A stretch of DNA of 64,000 nucleotides from Sulfuricella denitrificans (lineage in GTDB: Bacteria > Pseudomonadota > Gammaproteobacteria > Burkholderiales > Sulfuricellaceae): the NCBI GenBank assembly GCA_002632355.1, contig NSJJ01000007.1, forward strand, positions 1 through 64,000, read 5' to 3'. Both the position numbers and the translations under genes were made by a program. Shown here piece by piece: positions 8,232-17,500 of the stretch. The stretch's first letter is position 1. The number at the start of each line of letters is the position of its first letter. The notes beneath the pieces were generated by a model, which was not told where the DNA came from, did not search any database, and saw only the letters and a list, made by a program, of their open reading frames with translations.

Positions 8232-9722
8232 GTGATCAAGATAGCCACGCCCCGGATGCTGCAAAGCTTTGTCCTCGCACCCGCACTGGGTGCGCTGGCG
8301 GTACTCGGATTCGCTCCGTTCTACTGGTTTCCGCTTGCCATACTTGCCCTGGCCGGGCTTTTCCACCTATGGAATACTGCGTCCAGCGCAAAACGTGCCG
8401 CCCTTGACGGCTTTACTTTCGGACTGGGTTTTTTCGGCACCGGAGTGAGCTGGGTCTATGTCAGTCTGCATGACTTCGGCGGCATGCCATTCGCAGCAGC
8501 AGTCACTGCCACAACGCTTTTCTGCGCACTGCTGGCCCTGTTCCCGGCGCTGTCTGGCGGGCTGCAAGGCCGCTTCAAAACCACGCCAGCCACACTGCGC
8601 CTGCTGGCGCTGATGCCCGCCCTGTGGGCCCTCGGCGACTGGTTGCGCGGCTGGGTCCTGACCGGCTTCCCCTGGCTGGCAATGGGCTATTCGCAAGCAC
8701 CCGCCAGCCCTTTATCCGGTTTTGCTCCGCTTCTCGGCGTCTATGGCGTCTCGCTGATGACGGCGCTTTGTGCCGGGGCGCTGACGCTCCTGCTCAGTGG
8801 AAATCGCCGTGGCCTGGGCGCATTCGCCATCATTCTCCTACTGGGCAGCGGCTGGGCGCTCAGGCAGGTGAGCTGGGTGGAAGCCGTCGGGGCGCCAGTC
8901 GCCATTTCACTGCTGCAAGGCAACATCGAACAGGACATCAAGTGGCGGCCGGAGCAGGCCCGCGCCACGCTGGCAACATATGCAGAGCTCGCGGCCAGGA
9001 GCCGTGGGCAGCTGATCATAATGCCTGAAACCGCCATCCCCATGTTCGGCGAAGACCTGCCCCCGTTTTATCTCGACCGGCTCCAGGCACAGGTGCAGAA
9101 ACGTGGCGGCGACCTGGTCTTTGGCATGCCTGAGGAAGATGCGCCAGGCGAATATTTCAACAGTGCATTCACTCTGGGATCATCGGCACAGCAAAATTAC
9201 CGCAAATCCCATCTCGTTCCTTTTGGCGAGTTTCTGCCCTTGCGCCCTCTGCTCGACTGGGTGCTGAAAATCCTGCACATCCCGCTCTCCGACTTTTCGC
9301 GCGGCGCCAAAGTGCAGCAGCCGTTGTCCGTCGCGGGAATAAAACTGGCCGTGGATATCTGCTACGAAGACGTCTTCGGCGAAGAAATCATTCGCCAGCT
9401 CCCGCAGGCGACGATGCTGGCCAACCTTACCAACGACGCCTGGTTCGGGCATTCCATCGGCCCCTGGCAACATCTGCAGATCGCCCAGATGCGTGCCATG
9501 GAAAGCGGACGCACCATGGTGCGCGCCACCAATACCGGCGTCACGGCCATCATCAATCCACAAGGCGAAGTGGAGAAACAAGCGCCCACGTTCACCACCA
9601 CGATACTGGAAGGCAGAGCCCAGGCCTTTCAGGGAAGCACCCCCTTCGTCCGCTTCGGCAATTTGCCCGCACTGCTGTTGATCATCCTGCTGCTGGCCAT
9701 GACATGGCGATTCAGACCTTGA
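8232..9722 (+). CDS. lnt: Apolipoprotein N-acyltransferase
   Basis: An inner-membrane enzyme that adds the third acyl chain to lipoproteins. The N-terminal half has about six hydrophobic segments. The C-terminal nitrilase-like domain has the catalytic Glu266 (MPETAIP), Lys325 (YRKSHLVPFGE) and Cys377 (ICYEDVFG), close to E. coli E267, K335 and C387. The frame stays open to an ATG at 8166 inside lysA. I prefer the GTG at 8232, which gives family length. An ATG at 8256 is also possible, and no strong ribosome site decides. In core genomes lnt often follows lptM-lysA only loosely, so the grouping may simply be local. Confidence 0.95.
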   Translation: MIKIATPRMLQSFVLAPALGALAVLGFAPFYWFPLAILALAGLFHLWNTASSAKRAALDGFTFGLGFFGTGVSWVYVSLHDFGGMPFAAAVTATTLFCALLALFPALSGGLQGRFKTTPATLRLLALMPALWALGDWLRGWVLTGFPWLAMGYSQAPASPLSGFAPLLGVYGVSLMTALCAGALTLLLSGNRRGLGAFAIILLLGSGWALRQVSWVEAVGAPVAISLLQGNIEQDIKWRPEQARATLATYAELAARSRGQLIIMPETAIPMFGEDLPPFYLDRLQAQVQKRGGDLVFGMPEEDAPGEYFNSAFTLGSSAQQNYRKSHLVPFGEFLPLRPLLDWVLKILHIPLSDFSRGAKVQQPLSVAGIKLAVDICYEDVFGEEIIRQLPQATMLANLTNDAWFGHSIGPWQHLQIAQMRAMESGRTMVRATNTGVTAIINPQGEVEKQAPTFTTTILEGRAQAFQGSTPFVRFGNLPALLLIILLLAMTWRFRP

Positions 9723-10012
9723 GCTGGTTCTGCTACCTGCTGGCGTGCGCCGATGGCACCCTCTACACCGGCATTACCAACGATCTGGACAAACGCCTTG
9801 CTGCACATAACAGCGGCACTGCCTCCAAATACACGCGCTCCCGACTTCCCGTCCAACTGGTTTATTCAGAACCCCACGCCGACCGCGCTTCCGCATCTCA
9901 ACGCGAAGCAGCCCTTAAGAAGCTGAGCCGCGCCGCCAAGATCGCGCTCGTGACAAATCACATGCAAGACGGGTTCATACTTCCATATCCACCCAAACGC
10001 AAATACAATTAG
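9704..10012 (+). CDS. GIY-YIG domain protein (YhbQ family)
   Basis: A 102-aa protein made almost entirely of one GIY-YIG nuclease domain. The GIY and YIG positions appear as CYLLACADGTLYTGITND. The helix ASQREAALKKLSRAAK contains the conserved Arg and Lys. Members nick or process DNA, but their cellular roles are poorly known. The start lies within the last codons of lnt (19-bp overlap), which implies cotranscription. Confidence 0.88.
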   Translation: MAIQTLSWFCYLLACADGTLYTGITNDLDKRLAAHNSGTASKYTRSRLPVQLVYSEPHADRASASQREAALKKLSRAAKIALVTNHMQDGFILPYPPKRKYN

Positions 10013-10114
10013 CCGTGATCGAAAGATCACATACATTCGGATTGATCCAGGCCAGAACACCCAAAACAACCGGGCCCATGCGTATTACCTAACTTACCCG
10101 CAAGGAGAGACCAC

Positions 10115-10690
10115 ATGAAATTGCATTATCTGGTTGCAGCTGCATTTTCCACTTCCATCGCTTTTCCTGCCCATGCCGATGATATGGCCAAATATCAGGA
10201 TGAAGCACGAAAAGTCATCAAGGAATTTGCCACCCAACTGGGCGGCGAACTGAAAAAGGAAATGGAAGCCAATGGCCCCGCTTCTTCCATCAAGGTATGC
10301 CGCGACATTGCCCCCGCCATTGCCTCCGAGGCTTCGCGCAAGAACGGCTGGCACGTAAGCCGTGTCTCACTGAAAGTGCGCAACCCGCTTCTTGGCACCC
10401 CGGACGCATGGGAGCAGAAAGTGCTGACGGACTTCGACAAGCGCCTGGAAAAAGAAAATCCAGCCAACATGGATTTTGCCGAAATCGTCACCGAGCCCCA
10501 GGGTAAATATTTCCGCTACATGAAAGCGATCCCGTTGCAGGACGTCTGCCTGAAGTGCCATGGCACCGATGAAGTCCGCGCCCAGCCGGCCAAGGACACG
10601 CTGGCAACCGAATTCCCGCACGACAAGGCGACCGGCTACACGCTGGGCCAGATTCGCGGCGCATTCACCATCAAGCGTCCGTTGTTCTAG
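10115..10690 (+). CDS. Periplasmic DUF3365 (Tll0287-like) haem-binding protein
   Basis: A 191-aa protein with a cleavable signal peptide ending AFPAHA-DD at about residue 21. One c-type haem site, CLKCH, lies at residues 145-149. The haem follows a helical DUF3365 sensor-like domain with VCRDIAPAIA. These proteins are thought to sense redox state or small ligands through the haem. A good ribosome site (AAGGAGAG) precedes the ATG. It stands alone, with a GC hairpin after the stop. Confidence 0.85.
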   Translation: MKLHYLVAAAFSTSIAFPAHADDMAKYQDEARKVIKEFATQLGGELKKEMEANGPASSIKVCRDIAPAIASEASRKNGWHVSRVSLKVRNPLLGTPDAWEQKVLTDFDKRLEKENPANMDFAEIVTEPQGKYFRYMKAIPLQDVCLKCHGTDEVRAQPAKDTLATEFPHDKATGYTLGQIRGAFTIKRPLF

Positions 10691-10709
10691 CCTTACCCGC
10701 CACACCCTT

Positions 10710-10729
10710 GGGGCGGGTTTCCCCGCCCC
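10710..10729 (+). terminator. GC-rich hairpin after the haem protein gene
   Basis: The arms GGGGCGGG and CCCGCCCC flank a 4-base loop, 19 bp after the stop codon. A T-tract is weak or absent, so termination would be inefficient or need help. Confidence 0.5.
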
Positions 10730-10787
10730 ATTCCCGGCACCCCGGAAATGCAGTAAAATCAGCGCTTTTCCCCATCTATAGCCTTTC

Positions 10788-11711
10788 ATGCTGAGTTTTC
10801 AACAGATCATCCTGACCCTGCAGGAATACTGGGACAAGCAGGGCTGCGCCCTGCTGCAACCTTACGATATGGAGGTGGGTGCGGGCACCAGCCACACCGC
10901 CACCTTCCTGCGCGCCATCGGCCCAGAGCCGTGGCGTGCCGCCTATGTCCAGCCCTCGCGCCGTCCCAAGGACGGGCGCTATGGCGAGAACCCCAACCGC
11001 CTGCAGCATTACTACCAGTTCCAGGTGGTGCTGAAACCCGCCCCGGAGAACATTCTCGAACTCTATCTCGGTTCGCTGGAAGCGCTGGGCTTCGACCTGA
11101 AGCAGAACGACATCCGCTTCGTCGAGGACGACTGGGAAAATCCGACCCTGGGGGCCTGGGGCCTGGGCTGGGAAGTGTGGCTGAATGGCATGGAAGTGAC
11201 CCAGTTCACCTATTTCCAGCAGGTCGGCGGCATCGACTGCAAACCGATCACCGGCGAGATCACTTACGGTCTGGAACGGCTGGCGATGTACCTGCAGGGC
11301 GTAGAGAATGTCTTCGACCTGACCTGGACCACCGGCCTGACCTACCGCGATGTCTACCATCAGAACGAGGTGGAGCAGTCGACCTATAACTTTGAGCACA
11401 GCGACGTGGAATTCCTGCTCACTGCCTTCAATGCGCACGAGAAGCAGGCCAGACACCTGATGGAAAACCAACTGGCACTACCGGCCTATGAGCAGGTGCT
11501 GAAAACCGCTCACACCTTCAATCTGCTGGATGCGCGCGGCGCCATTTCGGTGACTGAGCGCGCCGCCTATATCGGCCGCATCCGCAACCTGGCGCGCAGC
11601 GTGGCCAGAAGTTACCTCGATAGCCGCGCCCGCCTCGGTTTCCCGATGGCTCCCAGAGAATGGGCTGAGGAAGTGCTGGCGAAGATGGAAGAAAAGGCGG
11701 TGCAGGCATGA
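10788..11711 (+). CDS. glyQ: Glycyl-tRNA synthetase, alpha subunit
   Basis: The 307-aa catalytic subunit of the tetrameric bacterial glycyl-tRNA synthetase, which charges tRNA-Gly. The class II core includes [18 protein letters not shown] and [20 protein letters not shown]. Length is normal. The stop overlaps the glyS start by 4 bp, so the subunits are made in a coupled way. Confidence 0.98.
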   Translation: MLSFQQIILTLQEYWDKQGCALLQPYDMEVGAGTSHTATFLRAIGPEPWRAAYVQPSRRPKDGRYGENPNRLQHYYQFQVVLKPAPENILELYLGSLEALGFDLKQNDIRFVEDDWENPTLGAWGLGWEVWLNGMEVTQFTYFQQVGGIDCKPITGEITYGLERLAMYLQGVENVFDLTWTTGLTYRDVYHQNEVEQSTYNFEHSDVEFLLTAFNAHEKQARHLMENQLALPAYEQVLKTAHTFNLLDARGAISVTERAAYIGRIRNLARSVARSYLDSRARLGFPMAPREWAEEVLAKMEEKAVQA

Positions 11712-13828
11712 GCGCAAAGAATTTATTAGTTGAACTGTTTGTCGAAGAACTGCCGCCCAAGGCGCTGAAAAAGCTGGGCGAGGCGTTTTCCACCGCCATC
11801 GCGGATACGCTCAAGGCTGATGGACTGGCCCCTGCCGAGACAGCCGTGACGCCGTTCGCCTCGCCACGCCGTCTTGCAGTGCACATTACCGCTGTGAGCG
11901 CCCAGGCTGAAGACAAGCCCGTGTCGCACAAACTGATGCCGGCAAGCGTCGGGCTCGATTCCGCTGAAAAGGCCACCCCCGCGCTGCTGAAGCGGCTCGC
12001 TGCGCTGGGCCTGGATGAAGCGATGGTTCCGAACCTCAAACGCATCGGCGAAGGCAAGGGTGAAGCCCTGTTTTTCGATACCGTGGCGCAGGGCGCAACG
12101 CTGAAGGAGGGCCTGCAAAAAGCGCTGGACGAGGCGCTGGCCAAACTGCCGATCCCCAAGGTGATGGGCTACCAGTTGCATGAAAATTGTGAACAGCCCG
12201 GCTGGAGCACCGTCAACTTCGTGCGCCCTGTACATGGCCTGGTGGCCCTGCACGGTGCCGAGGTGATCGCGGTGAGCGCGCTCGGCCTGACTGCCGGACG
12301 CACCACCCAGGGCCACCGCTTCGAAGCGGCCGTCAGCCCGGTCAGCCTCAAAGAGGCCGATAGCTATGCGGCTCAGATGGAAAACGAAGGCGCCGTGATT
12401 GCCGGTTTCGAGACGCGCCGTGCTGAAATTGCCCGCCAGCTTCACGATGTGGCGGCAAAAATCGGCAGCGGCGTACAACCGGTGGAAGACGACGCCCTGC
12501 TGGACGAGGTCACCGCTCTGGTAGAACGCCCCAACGTGCTGCTCGGCTGCTTTGGCCAGGAATTTCTCGAAGTGCCACAGGAATGCCTGATCCTGACCAT
12601 GAAGGCAAACCAGAAGTATTTCCCGCTGCTGGATCAAACCGGCAAGCTGACCAACCAGTTCCTGATCGTATCCAACATCAGCCCGGCCGACCCGGGCGCG
12701 GTGGTCGGCGGCAATGAGCGCGTGGTACGCCCACGCCTGGCGGATGCCAAGTTCTTCTTCGATCAGGATCGAAAAAAGACGCTCGATTCACGGGTAGAAA
12801 AGCTGGGTAATGTGGTCTACCACAACAAGCTCGGCACCCAGCTCGAACGGGTCCAGCGCGTCCGCAAGCTGGCCGGCGAAATCGCCCGTCACCTCAACAC
12901 CAGCGTGGAGAAAGCCGAGCGTGCCGCGTGGCTCTCCAAGGCGGACCTGCTCACCGACATGGTGGGCGAATTCCCCGAGCTGCAAGGCATCATGGGCCAG
13001 TACTACGCATTGCATGATGGCGAAGCGCCGGAAGTGGCGCATGCCATCGAGGCGCATTACCATCCGCGTTTCGCCGGCGATTCCCTGCCGCAGAACAACA
13101 TCGGTGCTGCTACCGCCCTGGCGGACAAGCTCGACACCCTGGTTGGTATTTACGGAATAGGACTGGTGCCGACCGGCGACAAGGACCCGTTCGGCCTGCG
13201 CCGTCACGCTCTGGGCATCCTGCGCATCCTGATTGAAAAACAATTGCCGCTGGATCTACTGTCTCTGCTGAACCTTTCAAAAGCACAGTTCCCGGGCGAA
13301 GTCGTGGCAGAAAGCGTGGTCATCGACGTGCTTGGCTTCATGCTCGAGCGTCTCAGGAGCTATCTGCGCGACAAAAACTTTGAAGCCGGTGAAATCGAGG
13401 CGGTCGTGAGCCAGAATCCGACCCGCATCGACCAGGTCATCCCGCGTCTCGAAGCCGTGCGCGAATTCAGCAGACTGCCCGAAGCCGCCGCCCTGGCCGC
13501 CGCAAACAAGCGCATTCAGAACATTCTGAAAAAGACCGACGCTCCCAGCGGCAGCGCCGACCTGGCACTGATGCAGGAAGCAGCCGAACGCGACCTGCTG
13601 GCAGCGGTGAACCAGCTTGCGCCGCAGGTCACCGGCCTGATTCAGAATGAGGACTACACCGGCGCGCTGACGCAGCTGGCTGGAGTACGGCAGGCCGTGG
13701 ATCACTTCTTCGATGGCGTCATGGTGATGGCGGACGAACCACTGGTGCGCAACAACCGTCTTGCCCTGCTCAAGTCCCTGGGCGACCTGATGAATCAGGT
13801 CGCGGATATTTCCAAGCTGGCAGCATGA
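11708..13828 (+). CDS. glyS: Glycyl-tRNA synthetase, beta subunit
   Basis: The 706-aa beta subunit with the N-terminal signature [16 protein letters not shown], an HD-like central region and a C-terminal tRNA-binding (DALR) domain. It pairs with GlyQ. Start and stop codons overlap the neighbours glyQ and gmhB by 4 bp each, so this is one tight operon with gmhB and plsC. Confidence 0.98.
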   Translation: MSAKNLLVELFVEELPPKALKKLGEAFSTAIADTLKADGLAPAETAVTPFASPRRLAVHITAVSAQAEDKPVSHKLMPASVGLDSAEKATPALLKRLAALGLDEAMVPNLKRIGEGKGEALFFDTVAQGATLKEGLQKALDEALAKLPIPKVMGYQLHENCEQPGWSTVNFVRPVHGLVALHGAEVIAVSALGLTAGRTTQGHRFEAAVSPVSLKEADSYAAQMENEGAVIAGFETRRAEIARQLHDVAAKIGSGVQPVEDDALLDEVTALVERPNVLLGCFGQEFLEVPQECLILTMKANQKYFPLLDQTGKLTNQFLIVSNISPADPGAVVGGNERVVRPRLADAKFFFDQDRKKTLDSRVEKLGNVVYHNKLGTQLERVQRVRKLAGEIARHLNTSVEKAERAAWLSKADLLTDMVGEFPELQGIMGQYYALHDGEAPEVAHAIEAHYHPRFAGDSLPQNNIGAATALADKLDTLVGIYGIGLVPTGDKDPFGLRRHALGILRILIEKQLPLDLLSLLNLSKAQFPGEVVAESVVIDVLGFMLERLRSYLRDKNFEAGEIEAVVSQNPTRIDQVIPRLEAVREFSRLPEAAALAAANKRIQNILKKTDAPSGSADLALMQEAAERDLLAAVNQLAPQVTGLIQNEDYTGALTQLAGVRQAVDHFFDGVMVMADEPLVRNNRLALLKSLGDLMNQVADISKLAA

Positions 13829-14367
13829 AGCTCATCATTCTCGACCGCGATGGCGTGGTCAATTTCGACTCGGCCCAGTTCATCAAGAGCCCGGATGAGT
13901 GGAAGCCCATTCCCGGCAGCCTAGAAGCCATTGCGCGCCTCAACCAGGCAGGCTACCGCGTGGTGCTGGCCACCAACCAGTCCGGCATCGGACGCGGGTT
14001 GTTCGACATGGCCACGCTCAACGCCATTCACGACAAGATGCACAAGGCGCTGGCCCAGGCTGGCGGACGCATCGATGCGCTGTTCTTCTGTCCTCACACG
14101 GCGGATGACAAATGCGACTGCCGCAAACCCAAACCGGGCATGTTCGAGGAAATCAGCAAGCGTTTCAACATGGATCTTGACGGCGTACCCGCCATCGGCG
14201 ATTCGCTGCGCGACCTGCAGGCGGCCGCAACACTCGGCGCCCAGCCGATTCTGGTGCATACCGGCAAGGGTGAAAAAACCCTGTCCGGCGGCGACCTGCC
14301 GGAAGGCACACTGGTATTCGCCGATCTGGCGGAAGCAGTGCAGTACCTGATCGCGCAAAACGCATGA
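13825..14367 (+). CDS. gmhB: D-glycero-beta-D-manno-heptose 1,7-bisphosphate 7-phosphatase
   Basis: A 180-aa HAD-family phosphatase that makes ADP-heptose precursor for the LPS core. The catalytic DxD is D7/D9 in LDRDGV. The zinc-binding Cys cluster CPHTADDKCDCRKPKPGM is typical of GmhB. The C-terminal motif AIGDSLRDLQAA binds magnesium. It overlaps glyS and plsC by 4 bp each. Confidence 0.95.
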   Translation: MKLIILDRDGVVNFDSAQFIKSPDEWKPIPGSLEAIARLNQAGYRVVLATNQSGIGRGLFDMATLNAIHDKMHKALAQAGGRIDALFFCPHTADDKCDCRKPKPGMFEEISKRFNMDLDGVPAIGDSLRDLQAAATLGAQPILVHTGKGEKTLSGGDLPEGTLVFADLAEAVQYLIAQNA

Positions 14368-15116
14368 TGATCTGGCTGCGCGCCTCCCTGTATGCCCTGG
14401 GGCTGCTCATCGCCACTCCGGTTTTTTCCACCCTTGCCTTGCTGGCCTACCCCCTCCCCCCGCTCACCCGGTCGCGCATCATTTCCGGCTGGGCCCGGGT
14501 GATGCTGTGGTGGGCGAAGCTGACTTGCGGCCTGAACTATCGCGTCGTTGGCGCAGAAAACATACCCGATCATCCCTGTGTCATTCTCGCCAAGCACCAG
14601 TCCGCGTGGGAAACCATGGCATTCCAGTGCGTTTTTCCGCCGGTGGTATGGGTGATGAAAAGGGAATTGCTCAGAATCCCGTTTTTCGGCTGGGGCCTGG
14701 CCATGACCAGCCCGATTGCCATCGACCGCAGCGCCGGCAAGGAGGCACTCAAACAGGTAACGGAACAGGGCCGGGCGCGGTTGGAAAAAGGCTTCTGGGT
14801 CGTGGTTTTCCCGGAAGGCACGCGGGTCAGGCCGGGAATCAGAGGCAAATACAACATCGGCGGCGCTTTTCTCGCCACGCACAGCAAAGCGACCGTCCTG
14901 CCGGTGGCGCATAACGCGGGTGAATTCTGGGGCAAAAACGCTTTCCTGAAATATCCCGGCACCATCACCCTGAGTATCGGCAAGCCTATCCAGGCTGAAG
15001 GCATGAAAACAGGTGAACTGAACAGCCAGGTGGAGACCTGGATTGAGCAGGAGATGGTTCGCATCTCGCATGATTTTGAAAGCGGCCCGCTTGCTGCACC
15101 GTCTCGCCCTCGGTAG
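14364..15116 (+). CDS. plsC: 1-acyl-sn-glycerol-3-phosphate acyltransferase
   Basis: A 250-aa membrane-bound acyltransferase in phospholipid synthesis. One N-terminal hydrophobic segment spans residues 6-30. The catalytic motif appears as H78-QSAW-E83, the H(X4)E form seen in one branch of the family rather than H(X4)D. The second motif FPEGTR is intact. It is the last gene of glyQ-glyS-gmhB-plsC. Confidence 0.9.
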   Translation: MMIWLRASLYALGLLIATPVFSTLALLAYPLPPLTRSRIISGWARVMLWWAKLTCGLNYRVVGAENIPDHPCVILAKHQSAWETMAFQCVFPPVVWVMKRELLRIPFFGWGLAMTSPIAIDRSAGKEALKQVTEQGRARLEKGFWVVVFPEGTRVRPGIRGKYNIGGAFLATHSKATVLPVAHNAGEFWGKNAFLKYPGTITLSIGKPIQAEGMKTGELNSQVETWIEQEMVRISHDFESGPLAAPSRPR

Positions 15117-15798
15117 CGAGGAAATATCCTATCTGCTGCGGCGCAGTCCGCGACGGCACAGCATCGGCCTCAGAATCAGCGCGGACGGCCTGACGGTCAG
15201 CGTCCCCACGCGCCTGCAACAACAGCAATGGGAACAGGCCCTGATACAGAAATCCGCCTGGATCCTTTCCAGGCTGGAGCAAATGCGCACTCATGCCACC
15301 CCCCCCTTCATCTGGCAGGCGGGGCAAATGCTGCCCTTTCTCGGCAGCCCAGTCGAACTGGCGGTGGAATGTGGCAATACCCGAACTCAGCCCCGCCTTG
15401 AAGAGGGCGTTCTGAGTGTATCCATGCCCCACTCCCACGACCCCGCTGCACTGGCAAACAAAGTCGTTAAATGGTACCGGCGCGAAGCCCTGACATTCTT
15501 TCAGCACCGGGTGGCAGTTTACGCGCGCCAGCTCGGCACCGAAGTGTCACGGCTGAATCTCAGCAACGCCCGCACCCGCTGGGGAAGCTGCACCAGCCGG
15601 GGCGACATCCGCCTCAACTGGCGCCTGATCAAGGCACCGCCATCCGTGATCGATTATGTTGTGGCGCACGAACTGGCACACCTGATCGAACTGAATCATT
15701 CACCGGCATTCTGGCAAACCGTATCCCAACTCTGTCCAGACTATCTTGAACTGCGTGCTTACCTGAATGCACACGCATCACACTACCATCAGTTCTGA
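15070..15798 (+). CDS. YgjP-type zinc metallopeptidase (M48/DUF45)
   Basis: A protein of about 242 aa with a HExxH zinc site (VVAHELAHL, near residue 200) and the family motif [18 protein letters not shown] before it. Members are predicted metal-dependent hydrolases of unknown substrate. The frame is open from 15043, but the ATG at 15070 gives the normal start and a smaller overlap with plsC. Confidence 0.88.
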   Translation: MILKAARLLHRLALGSEEISYLLRRSPRRHSIGLRISADGLTVSVPTRLQQQQWEQALIQKSAWILSRLEQMRTHATPPFIWQAGQMLPFLGSPVELAVECGNTRTQPRLEEGVLSVSMPHSHDPAALANKVVKWYRREALTFFQHRVAVYARQLGTEVSRLNLSNARTRWGSCTSRGDIRLNWRLIKAPPSVIDYVVAHELAHLIELNHSPAFWQTVSQLCPDYLELRAYLNAHASHYHQF

Positions 15799-15890
15799 TC
15801 AACCTGGGCCTTAGCACAACAGGGTTTTTTACTGGAAGAAACCTTGCTATGCTTGAGCAGATCAACATCTGTCGAAAGGAAAACTGCTTC

Positions 15891-16280
15891 ATGCGCCTGC
15901 TCCACACCATGATCCGCGTTGGCGATCTCGACAAATCCATCGCTTTTTATACAGACGTGCTCGGCATGCGCCTGTTGCGGCGCAAAGACTACCCCGAAGG
16001 GCGTTTTACCCTGGCCTTTGTCGGCTATGGTGACGAAACGGATCACAGTGTGATCGAACTCACCCATAACTGGGACACGGCATCCTACGACCTCGGTAAC
16101 GGTTTCGGCCATCTGGCCATCGAGGTGGAGGACGCCTACCGGACATGCGAGGCAGTCCGCAAGCAGGGCGCCAAAGTGGTACGCGAAGCCGGCCCGATGA
16201 ACGCGGGAACGACTATAATTGCGTTCATCGAAGATCCGGATGGATATCCGATTGAATTCATTCAACGCGGCTCGCGCTGA
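15891..16280 (+). CDS. gloA: Lactoylglutathione lyase (glyoxalase I)
   Basis: A 129-aa enzyme that detoxifies methylglyoxal with glutathione. Metal ligands H5, E56, H74 and E122 fall at exactly the positions known for E. coli GloA, which confirms the start at 15891 rather than the upstream ATG at 15849. An AAAGGA ribosome site precedes it. It appears to be transcribed alone. Confidence 0.97.
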   Translation: MRLLHTMIRVGDLDKSIAFYTDVLGMRLLRRKDYPEGRFTLAFVGYGDETDHSVIELTHNWDTASYDLGNGFGHLAIEVEDAYRTCEAVRKQGAKVVREAGPMNAGTTIIAFIEDPDGYPIEFIQRGSR

Positions 16281-16318
16281 AATATAACTCTAATTAAATC
16301 AAGGCAAGGGGAAAAAAT

Positions 16319-17500
16319 ATGAAACCCAGCGTGTTGCGCAATCTGATGCTTTCTTTCCTGGCACTTGGCCTGGTGATGGGAGCCGTGTTTCCGGTATTTG
16401 CCAATCTCTTCGTAGAGTGGAAGCCCGGCATGCTGCCATGGTTCGTGATCAGTGCGCTGGCTGCAGGCGCCATCGTCGGACTGGCTAATTACTGGCTGGT
16501 CAACTGGGTGCTGCTATCCAAGCTGCGGCGCATCTCGCAAGTGGCCACGGCCATCAGCAACAAGGACATCAGCCATACCTGCACGATGGAAAGCCATGAC
16601 ATGATCGGCGAGATCATTAACGGTTTCAACAAGATGGCCGCCAATTTACGTGACCTGATCGGCGAAGTGGCCAACATGAGCGGCCACGTCAACCGCGATG
16701 CCGGCACCATTCAGGAGCTCATGACAAGGGTTCGCCACCGCTTTGTTGCCCAGCAGGAAACCGTAGGCAGCATCAACTCCAGTACCGAAACCCTGTCCGA
16801 AACCGTGGCACAGATTTCCAGCAGCGCCAGCCAGGTTTCCGAGGCTGCGCGCAACGCTTCCAATCTGGCAAAATCAGGTGGCAACATTGTGCAGGAAACC
16901 ATTCAGGGCATGCGTCAGATCAACGAATCTGTCACTCTCGGTTCTTCAGCCGTCGATAGCCTTGGGCGAAAATCCGATGAAATCGGCGCGATTGTGGCGG
17001 TGATCAACGGCATCGCTGAACAAACCAATCTCCTTGCCCTGAATGCCGCCATCGAGGCGGCGCGCGCCGGCGAACAGGGTCGCGGCTTTGCGGTCGTGGC
17101 CGATGAAGTGCGCAAGCTCGCGGAAAAAACCGCCCAGGCCACGCAGGAAATCAGCGGTATGATCCAGAGCGTGCAGCAGGAAACCCGCAATGCCATTTCC
17201 ACCATGCAAAGTGGCACCGAACAGGTCCGTGGCGGCGTGGAAAAAGCCACGGAAGCGGGCCGCGCATTGCAGGAGATTGTTCTCTCCGTGGAACGGGTAT
17301 CAGAAATGATCGAACTCATCGCCGCCGGGGCCGCGTCCCAGAATCAGATGGTGTCCGGAGTTCGCAGCCATGTCGACGAGATCAGCCACATGGTTCAGGA
17401 TGCCTCGGTCGACACCATGACCGGGGAACGGGCTACGGGCGAACTGGCCAACCTCTCTGCCAAACTAGATCAGGTGATCAAGCAGTTCAAATTGCGCTAG
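16319..17500 (+). CDS. Methyl-accepting chemotaxis protein with almost no periplasmic domain
   Basis: A 393-aa chemoreceptor. Two transmembrane helices (about residues 10-30 and 40-65) are joined by a loop of roughly ten residues, so there is no room for a ligand-binding domain. A HAMP-like segment follows (LRRISQVATAISNKDISH), then a signalling domain with the hairpin tip GIAEQTNLLALNAAIEAARA. Such receptors usually sense membrane or cytoplasmic state. An AAGGGGA ribosome site precedes the start. Its 3' end overlaps the convergent GGDEF gene by 36 bp. Confidence 0.92.
   Translation: MKPSVLRNLMLSFLALGLVMGAVFPVFANLFVEWKPGMLPWFVISALAAGAIVGLANYWLVNWVLLSKLRRISQVATAISNKDISHTCTMESHDMIGEIINGFNKMAANLRDLIGEVANMSGHVNRDAGTIQELMTRVRHRFVAQQETVGSINSSTETLSETVAQISSSASQVSEAARNASNLAKSGGNIVQETIQGMRQINESVTLGSSAVDSLGRKSDEIGAIVAVINGIAEQTNLLALNAAIEAARAGEQGRGFAVVADEVRKLAEKTAQATQEISGMIQSVQQETRNAISTMQSGTEQVRGGVEKATEAGRALQEIVLSVERVSEMIELIAAGAASQNQMVSGVRSHVDEISHMVQDASVDTMTGERATGELANLSAKLDQVIKQFKLR

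Noticed and set aside
6935-8248. A 437-codon minus-strand frame over lysA
   Set aside because: Shadow of lysA, which has clear PLP and active-site motifs.
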